Shown here: piece by piece, positions 1-9,139 of the stretch
Numbering within the stretch: position 1 is the stretch's first letter
Layout: each line of letters opens with the position of its first letter
Source of the DNA: Nitratireductor aquimarinus
GTDB taxonomy: Bacteria; Pseudomonadota; Alphaproteobacteria; Rhizobiales; Rhizobiaceae
Assembly: GCF_017255295.1 (NCBI RefSeq)
Contig: NZ_JAFKDE010000007.1
Location: 124,001 to 188,000 of the forward strand
Direction: 5' to 3'
Length of the DNA: 64,000 nucleotides
Program-made: the position numbers and the translations under genes
The notes under the pieces: model-generated
Databases searched by the model: none
Seen by the model: only the letters and a program-made list of their open reading frames with translations
Told to the model about the DNA's origin: nothing

Positions 1-47
1 GGATCATTCCGATGCTCCATCAATAAATCAGATCGCAGAAACGAAGA

Positions 48-78
48 GAGGCGCGACCGAAAGGCCGCGCCTCCTTTG
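48..78. terminator. Hairpin terminator downstream of the HbpS-like gene
   Basis: Perfect 8-bp arms GAGGCGCG (48-55) and CGCGCCTC (66-73) around a 10-nt loop, followed on the plus strand by a short T-rich run. It lies just past the stop of the minus-strand gene at 97-579 and probably ends transcription from that gene, perhaps also from a plus-strand gene outside the window. Confidence 0.5.
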
Positions 79-96
79 TTCAACCCGTAGGGGTGA

Positions 97-579
97 TTAT
101 TCGGCGCCGATTGCGTCGAGACCGGCGCGGGCGCAGGTGGCGTCAATGTCGCCCGAAGGCGCGCCGCCGACACCGATGCCCGCCACCAGAGCGCCACCGA
201 TGCGCACCGGCAGACCACCGGCCTGGATCACCAGACGGGAATCCATGTCGCGCAGGCCGTCATTCTGCGGGTTCTCACCGATGAAGTTGGCCAGACCAGC
301 CGTGTCGCGGCCAAGGCTTGCGGAGGTGAAGGCCTTGCCGACGCTGCTGCCGGTCGTGTGCGGGCCGGAATTGTCGGCTTTCACGAGAACCTTGGTTGCG
401 CCGCTGCGCTCCACCACGGCAACGCTCACCGCGTAACCTTCAGCGGCACAGGCGTCGAGTGCAGCCTGAGCAGCCTTCTGCGCCATGTCGAGCGGCAGGT
501 AGGGAGCGGTGGGCAGGTCCTGAGCCGAAACGGCGGTCGCGGCCAGAAGCGAGGCGGAAAGAACAATCGAACGGATCAT
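97..579 (-). CDS. Secreted GlcG/HbpS-family heme-binding-like protein
   Basis: A 160-aa protein with a Sec signal peptide (hydrophobic residues 4-18, cleavage probably after AVSA). The mature part matches the GlcG/HbpS (DUF336) fold: a 'DMAQKAAQAALDACAAEGY' start, 'VAVVERSG', and a C-terminal 'GGLPVRIGGALVAGIGVGGAPSG' region typical of the family. Members bind heme or corrinoids, and in Streptomyces HbpS is the extracellular accessory of the SenS/SenR two-component system. Here the gene lies 87 bp downstream of, and on the same strand as, a histidine kinase/response regulator pair, so a sensing role is plausible. A heme ligand cannot be proven from sequence. Confidence 0.8.
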   Translation of the reverse strand: MIRSIVLSASLLAATAVSAQDLPTAPYLPLDMAQKAAQAALDACAAEGYAVSVAVVERSGATKVLVKADNSGPHTTGSSVGKAFTSASLGRDTAGLANFIGENPQNDGLRDMDSRLVIQAGGLPVRIGGALVAGIGVGGAPSGDIDATCARAGLDAIGAE

Positions 580-666
580 CGGGAACTCCTTGGGTTTGGA
601 TGATCCGTTTCTAGCAAGCTGCCCCGCTCCACCGCATCGGTAGCGCTGGCGGGGGGCTCCGTAGTT

Positions 667-1278
667 CTACGGATGCCTGTTCGCCTGCAGCCAGAGCCGC
701 GTCATTTCCGCCGCCGATGTCGTGCCGAGCTTTGCGCCGATGGAAGCGCGATGGCTTTCCACCGTGCGTGGCGAAACGGCCATGGAAGCGGCAATCTCCT
801 TGGTGGTGAAGCCGCCGGCAATGCGCTCCAGAACCTCGCTTTCACGGCCCGTCAGGCTCGCCAGAAGATCCGCCGTTTCGGCGTGTTCGGCCGCTTCCCG
901 CTCAGAGCGGTCCAGCATGTCCTGCGCCTTCTGGATGGCGTCGATCAGATCCTGCTCATCGACGGGCTTGCTCAGAAAATCCACCGCGCCATTGCGGAAA
1001 GCCCGGCGGCAGGCCTCGATATCACCATGGCCGCTGATCACCACGGTCGGCCAGTCTATGCCCTGCGCGATCAGGCGCTCCTGAAGCTTCAGGCCCGAGA
1101 TCACGGGCATGCGAATGTCGAAGATCAGACAGCCGGGCGGCAGCTTGCCGAGCGCGGCCAGAAAACTCTCCGGGTCGGGAAACGATTTCACGTCGACGTC
1201 GACCGTGCTCAAAAGCAGCACCAGAGCGCGGCGCACGGCTTCGTCGTCATCCACCAGATAGACCGGCCTGCCACTCAT
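667..1278 (-). CDS. FixJ/NarL-type response regulator
   Basis: 203 aa. The N-terminal receiver domain has the acidic cluster DDD at 10-12, phospho-acceptor Asp54 in 'LIFDIRMP', and a C-terminal conserved Lys in 'LSKPVDEQDL'. A LuxR-type helix-turn-helix (about 142-185, 'LTGRESEVLERIAGG...TVESHRASI') follows. The architecture matches FixJ/TodT/StyR regulators, which activate transcription after phosphorylation. Its start overlaps the stop of the kinase gene by ATGA, so the two are translationally coupled and almost surely cognate. Likely targets are the adjacent TRAP transporter or the HbpS-like gene; that is inference from position. Confidence 0.93.
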   Translation of the reverse strand: MSGRPVYLVDDDEAVRRALVLLLSTVDVDVKSFPDPESFLAALGKLPPGCLIFDIRMPVISGLKLQERLIAQGIDWPTVVISGHGDIEACRRAFRNGAVDFLSKPVDEQDLIDAIQKAQDMLDRSEREAAEHAETADLLASLTGRESEVLERIAGGFTTKEIAASMAVSPRTVESHRASIGAKLGTTSAAEMTRLWLQANRHP

Positions 1279-2870
1279 GCCGAAACCCTCCCCTCATCGT
1301 GCTTGATCTCGTGCCGTTGGCTCGCCAGAGGGAGGCGCACCTGAAAGCGGGCGCCTCCTTGCGAGGGCAATAGCTCGATCTCGCCATTCATGCGCTCGAC
1401 GATGCGTTGCGAGAGCGAGAGGCCAAGCCCGGTGCCCTGCTCCTTGCCGGTCACGAAAGGCTCGAACACCTGCCCCGCCAGCGCTTCATCCACGCCCGGC
1501 CCATTGTCATACACGTCCAGAATGGCGAGCCCCGCCTCGCGGCGGCTTGTGACGCTCACCTGCCCGTCCTGCGTTTCTTCCAGCGCCTCAAAGGCGTTGC
1601 GCACGAGATTGAAAATCACCTGTTCGAGCTCCGTCCGGTCGGCGCGCACGGCCAGCGCCTCATCGGCAAGGTCCAGCTTCAGCTTCACCGAACGCTTGCG
1701 CGCCTCGGGCGCAAGGAGCGCCTCAACGCCGCCGATGGCCGCGTTCAGGTCGGTCATGCCGGTCTCACCGCGCGGCGGACGGATCCACTGGCGCAGATGC
1801 GAGAGAATGTCCGCGCCGCGCCGTGCCTGCGCGACAAGTTCGTCCAGCACGGACGCCACGGCCTGCGTATCGCCCTTGGCAAGCAGGCGGCGGCCCGCCT
1901 GCGCCTGTGTCAGAATGGCGGTGAGCGGCTGGGTCAGTTCATGGGCGATGCCGCTTGCCATCTCGCCCAGCGAATTGACCCGCGAGGCATGGGCCAGCCG
2001 CGTCTCGCGCGCGCTGAGCTTCGCTGCACGTTCCGCCTGCATGCGCCCGGCCCATTGCTGCCACAGCGCCAGACCGGCCAGGAACAGCACCGACATCACG
2101 ATCAGCGCCGGAACGATCTTCGACATGGGGAACAGCGCCGCCATGTGCTGGGTGACTGCCGTGCGCAGCACAAGCGGCTGCGAGGCGCTGCCCAGCGTTC
2201 TCTCGAAAGCGGGTGGCCCGACGATTTCATCGCCGATCAGAAGCGCGCCATCGGGAAAGACAAGCGACTGGCTTGCCGAAGCGGTCTGCCAAAAGTCGCG
2301 ATCACTATCCAGAAGTCCCTGCGCGTCGATCTCAAGACCCAGACCATAGATCGCCGCATCGCTGTTCGGGCTGCGCTTGACCAGAAGATAGTGCCCCGGC
2401 ACACCGCCGGGCATTGGACCCAGAACCAGCGACCCATCGGTTGCCTGAACCGCTGCGCGGATCGCCGCATCGACCGCCGGATCGGCTGAGGCGCGGGTCG
2501 TCACGCCTTTGCCGTCCTCATCCACGGGCACGAGATCGACAGCCTCAATGCGTGGATAGAACCGGCGGAGCGCATTGGCCACGTCGAGAAAGAGATCGAA
2601 CCCGCTTTCACCGCCGGCAAGCGCCACCGCCGAGAGCGCCGTCATATGCGCGTCGTGCTGGCCGGCCCGCTGCGAGGCAAGGCGATGCAGCGCCGCACTC
2701 TCATCATCGAGTTCCGAGAGCAGCCGCCAGCGCTCATTGGCGGCAATCGCGGCAATGGTTGCGAGCGCCAGCACGAACCACGCGGCGACAAACCAGACCG
2801 GCCGGCCGAAGCCCCGAAAGCCCCCATGGCCCCCAGGGCCCATGCGATTGTCGGAAGAATTCTGTTTCAT
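1275..2870 (-). CDS. Membrane sensor histidine kinase (DctB-like topology)
   Basis: 531 aa from the ATG at 2870; the open frame extends upstream to 3167 but that part overlaps the LysR gene and is not protein-like. TM1 (about 24-45) and TM2 (about 252-270) flank a roughly 200-residue periplasmic sensor region. The cytoplasmic part has an H-box 'GIAHELTQPL' with His310, an N-box 'LVRNAFEAL' and G-boxes 'DNGPGVDE' and 'GTGLGLSL', the layout of DctB/FixL-class kinases. Coupled by ATGA overlap to the FixJ-type regulator. With a TRAP dicarboxylate-type transporter 1.3 kb away, it may sense that transporter's substrate; heme via the neighbouring HbpS-like protein is an alternative. Confidence 0.92.
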   Translation of the reverse strand: MKQNSSDNRMGPGGHGGFRGFGRPVWFVAAWFVLALATIAAIAANERWRLLSELDDESAALHRLASQRAGQHDAHMTALSAVALAGGESGFDLFLDVANALRRFYPRIEAVDLVPVDEDGKGVTTRASADPAVDAAIRAAVQATDGSLVLGPMPGGVPGHYLLVKRSPNSDAAIYGLGLEIDAQGLLDSDRDFWQTASASQSLVFPDGALLIGDEIVGPPAFERTLGSASQPLVLRTAVTQHMAALFPMSKIVPALIVMSVLFLAGLALWQQWAGRMQAERAAKLSARETRLAHASRVNSLGEMASGIAHELTQPLTAILTQAQAGRRLLAKGDTQAVASVLDELVAQARRGADILSHLRQWIRPPRGETGMTDLNAAIGGVEALLAPEARKRSVKLKLDLADEALAVRADRTELEQVIFNLVRNAFEALEETQDGQVSVTSRREAGLAILDVYDNGPGVDEALAGQVFEPFVTGKEQGTGLGLSLSQRIVERMNGEIELLPSQGGARFQVRLPLASQRHEIKHDEGRVSA

Positions 2871-2907
2871 GCGCGCGATCTTGAGGAAGGGCGGGGCTTT
2901 TGCAAGC

Positions 2908-3819
2908 TCATTGTGCCGGAAACATCTCGGCCACGATGTCCGCCAGATGCTGCAGCGCCGCGCCGGCCCCGGCCTCACGCCACGCAAAACCGATCTCGAT
3001 TTCCGGCTGCACGCCGGCAAGCCGGAAATAGGCAACACCCGGTCGCACCATTCGCCGCATCGTGCTCGGCACGAAGGCGACGCCAAGCCCGCCGGAGACC
3101 AGATTGATGATGGTCTGCATCTGCATGGCCTGCTGCCCCGGAAGCGGCGCAGCGCCCCGCTCCGCATAATAGCGGGTCACGAGATCGTGCAGCACCGGCG
3201 CGCCATGCCGGGGAAAGAGAATGACCGGAAGGTCGCGCAGGGCTGCAAAGTCAAGCTTGCCGCCACGGGGCCGCACGCGACCGGAGATCACCCACTCCTC
3301 CGGCACGGCGACCACCAGCCTGTCCTTCTCCACCGGGCGGTATCGCAGGGGCGAATGCAGCGCGCCGCGCGGCGGGGTGATGACAATGCCCGCATCCAGA
3401 GTGCCGTCGAGCAATTCGGCGATCTGCACATCGCACGTCGCCTCGCTCAGAACCAGTTCCACCTCGGGAAACCGCGCCTTGAAGCGGCTGACCAGCTCCG
3501 GCAGGAAACTGTAGCTGACGAAACTGATGAAGGAGAGCCGCACCGTGCCGATTTCGCCGCGCGACAGACGCTGCGCCACCTGCGGCAAATCGCCGGCCTC
3601 CTGCAGCACACGCCGCGCATGCGGCAGCCACTCGCGCGCCACGGGCGTCAGCGCCACGCTACGCCTCGTGCGCTCGAACAGCGGCAGGCCGAGCTCCGCC
3701 TCCAGCGCCTGAATGCTCTGGCTGAGAGGTGGCTGGGTCATGCCGAGACGTTCTGCGGCACGACCGAAATGCAGTTCCTCGGCAACGCTGACAAAGTGCC
3801 GTATCTGGCGGATGTCCAT
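2908..3819 (-). CDS. LysR-family transcriptional regulator
   Basis: 303 aa, normal length. N-terminal winged HTH: 'MDIRQIRHFVSVAEELHFGR' then 'RLGMTQPPLSQSIQALE', followed by 'PLFERTRRSVALTPVA'. The rest is a two-lobed periplasmic-binding-protein-like effector domain. It diverges from the dctPQM TRAP genes at 4146, the usual layout for a LysR regulator of an adjacent transporter. The effector is unknown. Confidence 0.93.
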   Translation of the reverse strand: MDIRQIRHFVSVAEELHFGRAAERLGMTQPPLSQSIQALEAELGLPLFERTRRSVALTPVAREWLPHARRVLQEAGDLPQVAQRLSRGEIGTVRLSFISFVSYSFLPELVSRFKARFPEVELVLSEATCDVQIAELLDGTLDAGIVITPPRGALHSPLRYRPVEKDRLVVAVPEEWVISGRVRPRGGKLDFAALRDLPVILFPRHGAPVLHDLVTRYYAERGAAPLPGQQAMQMQTIINLVSGGLGVAFVPSTMRRMVRPGVAYFRLAGVQPEIEIGFAWREAGAGAALQHLADIVAEMFPAQ

Positions 3820-4145
3820 GCGCTTCTCATCTGCAAAGCAACTTAATTCAATACGATATATATATTTCTCATATCACACAAACACCCATAGCCTCGGCCC
3901 GGATGGTGGCGCATCGCCTGAAACGGCGCTTGAGGACGGGTCCCGGAACAGCGCCGCCGGCGCTCGGTCCGGCGATGCAGCGGCGCGGATAATCGCAAGG
4001 GGGACATGGCCATTTCCGCAAATCCCGCCGCCCCGGCGAACAGTGTCAGATTGAATAATTGGGGACCGAATGGGTTTGACACGCCCGATCCTTTGGGCGA
4101 ATGGGAGAAAACAATCGCAATGAAATTCCATAAAGGGAGAGAGTG
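3820..4145. promoter_or_regulatory. Divergent control region between lysR and the TRAP operon
   Basis: About 325 bp without a gene. The lysR-proximal end is AT-rich and contains GATAT (3855-3859) and ATATC (3871-3875) with an 11-nt spacer, an inverted repeat of T-N11-A form typical of LysR sites. A TTGACA hexamer at about 4075 is a possible -35 element for the TRAP operon, but no convincing -10 follows at 17 bp. The TRAP start is preceded by an AGGGAGAG ribosome-binding site. Confidence 0.45.
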
Positions 4146-5144
4146 ATGAAACTTTTCGCAAGAAATCTTGCGTCTGCGGCAGCGTTCGCTGCGGCACTGG
4201 GCATTTTGGCTGGTGCGCAGTCCGCGCAGGCTCAGCAGGAAATCAAGCTCGGTTACGCGCTTGCGCCGAACTCGCATTACGGCGTCGCCGCCGACAAATG
4301 GCAGGAAGAAGTCGAAGCCAAGACCGATGGCCGCTATTCCTTCCGTCACTTCCCCTCCTCCGGCCTCGGCGGTGAGCGCGAAGTGATCGAAGGCCTGCAG
4401 ATCGGCACGATCGAAGCCACCATCGTCTCCTCCGGCACGCTCAGCAACTTCGTGCCCGAGACCGGCGTGTTCGACATCCCCTTCCTGTTCCGTGACCTCA
4501 ATCACGCACGCGACGTGCTCGACGGCGAGATCGGCCAGAACATCCTTGCCAAGTTCGATGATGTCGGCCTGGTTGCGCTTGCATGGGGCGAGCAGGGCTT
4601 CCGCCACATCACCAACAACCGCAACACGATCGGCAAGCCCGAAGACGTCGCCGGCCTGAAGCTGCGCACGATGGAAAACCCGATCCACATCACCGCCTTC
4701 GAGACGCTCGGCGCCGCGCCGACCCCGATGGCATGGCCGGAAGTCATCAGCTCCCTCCAGCAGGGCACGATCGACGGCCAGGAGAACCCGCTCTCCGTCA
4801 TCACGTCGACCAACCTCTCCGAGGTCCAGAAGTATCTGACGCTTTCCGGTCACGTCTATTCGCCGGCCATGCTGCTCGTCTCCAAGCAGCTCTGGGAAGG
4901 CATGTCTGACGAAGACAAGCAGGCGTTCCAGACGGGTGCGACCGAAGCCGCAAAGGCGATGCGCGCCTTTGTCGACAATGTCGAGACCTCCGGCGTCGCA
5001 CAGCTCAAGGAAGAAGGCATGGATGTCGGCGAACTCACCGCCGAGCAGAAGGCCGCCTTCCAGCAGGCCGTCCAGCCTGCCTATGAGCAGTACTACGAAC
5101 AGTATGACAAGGCGCTGATCGACCAGATCATCGCGACGAAATAA
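4146..5144 (+). CDS. dctP: TRAP transporter solute-binding protein (DctP family)
   Basis: 332 aa from the ATG at 4146; a GTG one codon earlier is in frame but less likely given the ribosome-binding-site spacing. A Sec signal peptide ends at about 'AQSAQAQ'. The mature protein is DctP-like: 'IKLGYALAPNSHYGVAADK' and the conserved 'VAGLKLRTMENPIHI...LGAAPTPMAWPEVISSLQQGTIDGQENP' block containing the carboxylate-binding Arg. Family members bind C4-dicarboxylates, sugar acids and similar organic acids in the periplasm. First gene of a dctPQM operon; the exact ligand is unknown, though a lactonase gene lies just downstream. Confidence 0.94.
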   Translation: MKLFARNLASAAAFAAALGILAGAQSAQAQQEIKLGYALAPNSHYGVAADKWQEEVEAKTDGRYSFRHFPSSGLGGEREVIEGLQIGTIEATIVSSGTLSNFVPETGVFDIPFLFRDLNHARDVLDGEIGQNILAKFDDVGLVALAWGEQGFRHITNNRNTIGKPEDVAGLKLRTMENPIHITAFETLGAAPTPMAWPEVISSLQQGTIDGQENPLSVITSTNLSEVQKYLTLSGHVYSPAMLLVSKQLWEGMSDEDKQAFQTGATEAAKAMRAFVDNVETSGVAQLKEEGMDVGELTAEQKAAFQQAVQPAYEQYYEQYDKALIDQIIATK

Positions 5145-5164
5145 GCGCTTCGCGCCATCACGTC

Positions 5165-5192
5165 CGGACGGCGGCCCCGTGGTCGCCGTCCG
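5165..5192 (+). terminator. Intercistronic hairpin between dctP and dctQ
   Basis: Perfect 9-bp arms CGGACGGCG (5165-5173) and CGCCGTCCG (5184-5192) with a 10-nt loop and no long T-run. Such hairpins after a binding-protein gene usually protect its mRNA or partly end transcription, so that the binding protein is made in excess over the membrane subunits. Confidence 0.5.
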
Positions 5193-5310
5193 AATTCTGT
5201 TTCAGAATGTAATTTTTCGGGCCAGACGGTTCCCACCGCTCGTGGGGATGGGCTAAACAAAGCCCGTTCAACGGGCTGCGGCGCAACCGGCCGCCAGGCG
5301 GGGAAGATCG

Positions 5311-5856
5311 GTGAAAACGTTCGAGCGATATTTTGTTGCCCTCAACAAGTGGGCGCTGGTGCTGCTTCTCGGCGCCATGGCGGTCATCGTCTTCGCCAAT
5401 GTTACGCTGCGCTACCTGACGAATTACTCGATCACCTGGTCCGAGGAAGTCGCCCGCTACCTGATGATCTGGATGACCTTCATCGGCGCCGGCCTTGCCC
5501 TGCGCACCGGTGGCCATGTGGCGATCAGCAATTTTCAGGAAATGCTCGGCAAGTATGGCCAGCGCGCAGTGCGCATTCTCATCCTGCTTCTGCTTCTGGC
5601 CTTCTTCTCGCTCATGATCTGGATGGGCCTGAACTACATGGAGCGCGCCCGTTTCCAGCTTACGCCGGCAACCCGCATTTCCTTCCGTTACATCTACGCC
5701 GCGATGCCGATCGGCTTCAGCCTGCTCATCGTGCATCTGCTTCTGGTCGCGCGCTCCTTCGTGATGGAAAACCGGTTTGTCGACATCGAGACCGACACCC
5801 CATCCGCCGCGCTCGCCGAGAGCGGTGACACCCATATCGCAGCCAACCGGGACTAG
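5311..5856 (+). CDS. dctQ: TRAP transporter small permease (DctQ family)
   Basis: 181 aa, GTG start. Four predicted membrane helices (about 13-35, 48-70, 87-110, 128-150) and the DctQ signature 'RYLTNYSITWSEEVARYLMIWMTFIGAGLALRTGGHV' (shown in part: 'WSEEVARYLMIWMTF'). The small subunit pairs with DctM in the inner membrane. It sits between dctP and dctM, six bases before the latter. Confidence 0.93.
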   Translation: MKTFERYFVALNKWALVLLLGAMAVIVFANVTLRYLTNYSITWSEEVARYLMIWMTFIGAGLALRTGGHVAISNFQEMLGKYGQRAVRILILLLLLAFFSLMIWMGLNYMERARFQLTPATRISFRYIYAAMPIGFSLLIVHLLLVARSFVMENRFVDIETDTPSAALAESGDTHIAANRD

Positions 5857-5862
5857 ACGGCC

Positions 5863-7146
5863 GTGGCGCTGATCCTCTTTGCATCCTTCTTCCTCCTTCT
5901 CATCATCGGCATGCCGGTGGCCTTCGCGCTGGCGCTTGCCGTCTGGGCCGCGATCAGCCTCGGCAGCACCTATCCGCAGATCGTCATCGTCAAGGAGATG
6001 TTCTCGGGGCTGGACAGTTTCCCGCTCATGGCGGTGCCGTTCTTCATTCTGGCGGCCGAGCTGATGTCCAGCGGCGCGATGACGCAGATCCTGCTGCGTT
6101 TCGCCTCACAGTTTGTCGGCCATCTGCGTGGCGGGCTGGGCTACGCCAATGTGGTGTCGTCCACCATGTTCGCCGGCATCTCCGGCTCCGCGCTCGCCGA
6201 TGCCGCCGGCCCCGGCGCAATGATGATCCGCATGATGGAGAAGGACGGGTACGACAAGTCCTATGCCAGCGCCCTCACGGCGTCGGCCTCGGTGGTCGGC
6301 CCCATCATCCCGCCATCGATCATCATGATCCTCTACGCCATGCAGGACGAGCGGGTTTCCGTGATCGCCCTGTTCATGGCGGGCCTCATTCCCGGCGTCG
6401 TGATCTCGCTCGCGATGGCCGCGACCAACTGGTATGTCTGCCGCAAGCGTGGCTTCAAGAGCAGCGCCCCGCGCCCCTCCGCGCGCGAGATGCTGCGCAC
6501 CAGCTTTCAGGCACTGCCCGCAATCTTCCTGATCGTGCTGATCATCGGCGGCATTCGCAGCGGCATGTTCACGCCCACCGAAGCCTCGGTTGTGGCCGTG
6601 TTCTACGCCCTTCTGTGCGGCATGTTCGTCTACCGCTCGCTGCGGATTCGCGACCTGCCGGACATCATCTATCGCTCCGCGCTCGTCACCGTCGCCATTC
6701 TGCTCATCCTGGCAGCGGCCCGCGCTTTCGCCTGGATCATCATCATCGAGGGCATCCCGCAGAGCATCGCGGCCACCATCGTGGCATGGGACCTCAGCCC
6801 CATCGTGTTCCTGCTGGCGGTCAACGTGCTGCTCCTGGCTTTCGGCCTGTTCATGGACCCGCTTCCGGGCGTCATGATCCTCGTGCCGATCCTCAGCCCC
6901 ATCGCCTATTCGCTGGGCATCGACCCCATCCACTTCGCCATCGTGGTGATCGTCAACCTGACGCTGGGGCTTTTGACGCCCCCGGTCGGGGCGTTGCTGT
7001 TCGTCGTGTCGTCAGCGGTGAAGATCCGGGTCAGCGACATGATCCGCGAGATGCCGCCCTTCCTGATCGTGCATCTGATCGTGTTGCTGTCGCTCACCTT
7101 CATCCCGGCGCTCTCGACCTGGCTGCCGAGCCTCAGCGGCTACTAA
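5863..7146 (+). CDS. dctM: TRAP transporter large permease (DctM family)
   Basis: 427 aa, GTG start six bases after dctQ; about 12 predicted helices. DctM hallmarks: 'GMPVAFALALA', 'FSGLDSFPLMAVPFFILAAELM', 'SGSALADAAGPGAMMIRMM', 'VVGPIIPPSIIMILYA' and 'LTLGLLTPPVGALLFV'. It is the Na+-coupled transport subunit. Usual length, complete. Confidence 0.95.
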   Translation: MALILFASFFLLLIIGMPVAFALALAVWAAISLGSTYPQIVIVKEMFSGLDSFPLMAVPFFILAAELMSSGAMTQILLRFASQFVGHLRGGLGYANVVSSTMFAGISGSALADAAGPGAMMIRMMEKDGYDKSYASALTASASVVGPIIPPSIIMILYAMQDERVSVIALFMAGLIPGVVISLAMAATNWYVCRKRGFKSSAPRPSAREMLRTSFQALPAIFLIVLIIGGIRSGMFTPTEASVVAVFYALLCGMFVYRSLRIRDLPDIIYRSALVTVAILLILAAARAFAWIIIIEGIPQSIAATIVAWDLSPIVFLLAVNVLLLAFGLFMDPLPGVMILVPILSPIAYSLGIDPIHFAIVVIVNLTLGLLTPPVGALLFVVSSAVKIRVSDMIREMPPFLIVHLIVLLSLTFIPALSTWLPSLSGY

Positions 7147-7214
7147 AGCAATCCCAGGAAAAGCGGGCATGCTCTAACTTCAGCCCCCGCTGGCGTCAGC
7201 CGGTCAGACCAGCG

Positions 7215-8132
7215 TCAGCCGATCAGAACGTCGGGTTCAAACTTGCCCGTCGGCACACCAAGATCGACAAGAAACACGCCCCCGGCCGCATCCGCGCCGG
7301 GGCTTTCAGGGTCGATGTTCACTAAGGCCGATGTCACGAGAAGGCGCTCCGCCTCAGGCCCGACAAAGGCCGGGCAGGTGGTCAGGGCGGCCGGCAGCGC
7401 GATCTTGCGAAGAAATGCGCCATCTGGCGCGTAGACCTGCACCCCGTGCCCTCCCCAGCACGCCACCCAGAGATTGCCCTGCGCATCCACCACCGCGCCA
7501 TCGGGCATGCCGTCCTCGAAGGGTGCGCCGAATGGCGTTGGCGCGCCAATGGGCAGACCGGTCCCGGCGTCGAGCGCGACCTGCATGATCTGCCGGGTCG
7601 GCGTATCCGTGAAATAACCCAGGCGGCCGTCCGGCGAAAAGCAGATCGCGTTGCTGACCGTGATGCCTGAAAAGAGGCGGCGCAGCGCGCCCTTGCGATA
7701 CCAGTAGATCGAGCCCGCGCCTTCCTTCTCGTCCTTGCCCATCGTGCCGATCCAGAAGGCGCCGGACGGATGCACGCGGGCATCGTTGGAGCGGGTCTGC
7801 GGCTGATCTGCCTCAAGCGGCATGTGCAGGCTGAGACTGCCATCGGCGATGCTGCGCAGGTAAAGACCGCTCTCCGTCACCAGCAATTGCCGCTCGCTGT
7901 CGATCCGCGCAAGCGCGCTGGAGAGTTCGGGCAAGCCATGCCGGCGCGTTACGCCGCCTGTAAAGCAATGCTCAAACAACACCCTGCCGGGTATGTCGAA
8001 CCACCAGACCGTATCCGTGTGCCGGTCATAAGTCGGCCCCTCGCCCAGCGTGCAGCGGAAACCTTCAAGCCGCTCCCAAACCGTTCCGGTCAAATGCCCC
8101 TCCTTTGCCCATATGCCCCTCAGCGCAGACAT
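7215..8132 (-). CDS. SMP-30/gluconolactonase-family lactonase
   Basis: 305 aa six-bladed beta-propeller of the SMP-30/regucalcin family. Visible family motifs: 'LGEGPTYD' (metal-ligand Glu), 'TRSNDARVHPSGAFWIGTMG' (Asn/Asp metal site), 'SNAICFSPDGRLGYFTDT' and 'PDGAVVDAQGNLWVACWGG'. These enzymes hydrolyse sugar lactones such as glucono- or arabinolactone. It converges on the TRAP operon, so a sugar-acid pathway served by that transporter is plausible but not proven. Confidence 0.88.
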   Translation of the reverse strand: MSALRGIWAKEGHLTGTVWERLEGFRCTLGEGPTYDRHTDTVWWFDIPGRVLFEHCFTGGVTRRHGLPELSSALARIDSERQLLVTESGLYLRSIADGSLSLHMPLEADQPQTRSNDARVHPSGAFWIGTMGKDEKEGAGSIYWYRKGALRRLFSGITVSNAICFSPDGRLGYFTDTPTRQIMQVALDAGTGLPIGAPTPFGAPFEDGMPDGAVVDAQGNLWVACWGGHGVQVYAPDGAFLRKIALPAALTTCPAFVGPEAERLLVTSALVNIDPESPGADAAGGVFLVDLGVPTGKFEPDVLIG

Positions 8133-8310
8133 AGCGCTGCCACCGGATCGCCTTCAAGCGGAATGCACCGGAAGGAGTCCTGACCCAGACTTGATCACAT
8201 TTTGGAGAGAATGCCGCCTGGCACACCGTCAGAAGCCGTCAACATATTGATATACCGGCGATCTTTCACTTAAAAAGGCGTGGGGGCCCTACATCAAGGC
8301 GAAGCATACG

Positions 8311-9084
8311 GTGAAAGCACGGATAGAAGACGGGAATAGCAGCACAGTCGCATTGCAGAACGGTCTGGAATTGGTTCGCCGTCTCTCCGACGAAGGTCCG
8401 ATGACCAGTGAGGAATTGGCACAGAGCCTTTCCCTGAGAAGCGACACGACCGCCAAACTTCTGAAAACGCTGGAAATGCACGGTTTTGTCGAACCCGCGC
8501 GGTTCGCCAAACGCTTCCAGCCAGGCAGAATGGCTGGAACCCTTTCAGAGAAATTTCTTGGCGATACGCCCGTCACCGACATCGCCCGCCCCGTTCTTCA
8601 GGCGCTTGCCGACCAGCATGACGGAATCGGAACGCTCGTGGTGGCGGACCGTGACGAAGCCCTTCTTCTGGTCACCTGCAGCGGCCCGACCCGCCAGAAT
8701 GCCCATGAATGCCATGTGGGCTCGACATACCCCCTGCCATTCACGGCGGGCGGACACGCCCTGCTCTTCACCATGCACAATGCAGCAGACGAACCGATTG
8801 CAGAGCGCGGCTACAACGAGGTCGAAACCAGGGCGCTCGAAGAGAGCTTTGCGTTCTTCTGTGCATCAGGGTGCTTCCGGACGCCGCTTCCCGAATGCGA
8901 TCTGCTTTTGCTCGGCGCGCCGCTTCATCTCAGCAATGCCGTTCTGGCGCTGGAACTTGCCATTCCCACCGGATCGAGCGCCAGCCAGGACACGACAGCG
9001 GCGGTCAAGGATCTTCTGGCGGCCGTCGAGCTGATCCAGCGCAAATGCTCGACACTCGGTGTGCGCTATCTGGAAGATTCCTGA
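8311..9084 (+). CDS. IclR-family transcriptional regulator
   Basis: 257 aa, GTG start. N-terminal winged helix ('VALQNGLELVRRLSDEGPMTSEELAQSLSLRSDTTAKLLKTLEMHGFV') and an IclR-type GAF-like effector domain with 'LPFTAGGHALLF'. It diverges from the SMP-30 lactonase gene (178-bp gap), which is its best candidate target. The N-terminal HTH is a little shorter than usual. Confidence 0.87.
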   Translation: MKARIEDGNSSTVALQNGLELVRRLSDEGPMTSEELAQSLSLRSDTTAKLLKTLEMHGFVEPARFAKRFQPGRMAGTLSEKFLGDTPVTDIARPVLQALADQHDGIGTLVVADRDEALLLVTCSGPTRQNAHECHVGSTYPLPFTAGGHALLFTMHNAADEPIAERGYNEVETRALEESFAFFCASGCFRTPLPECDLLLLGAPLHLSNAVLALELAIPTGSSASQDTTAAVKDLLAAVELIQRKCSTLGVRYLEDS

Positions 9085-9139
9085 AACGGCATCGGTTTCT
9101 GCGTCAGGCGGACACGCCTGACGTCGGCAGGGCCTCGCC

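Noticed and set aside
3843-4853. Long open frame on the minus strand (336 codons)
   Set aside because: It covers the dctP coding sequence antisense, has no ribosome-binding site and its product lacks domain features; a shadow of GC-rich codon use.
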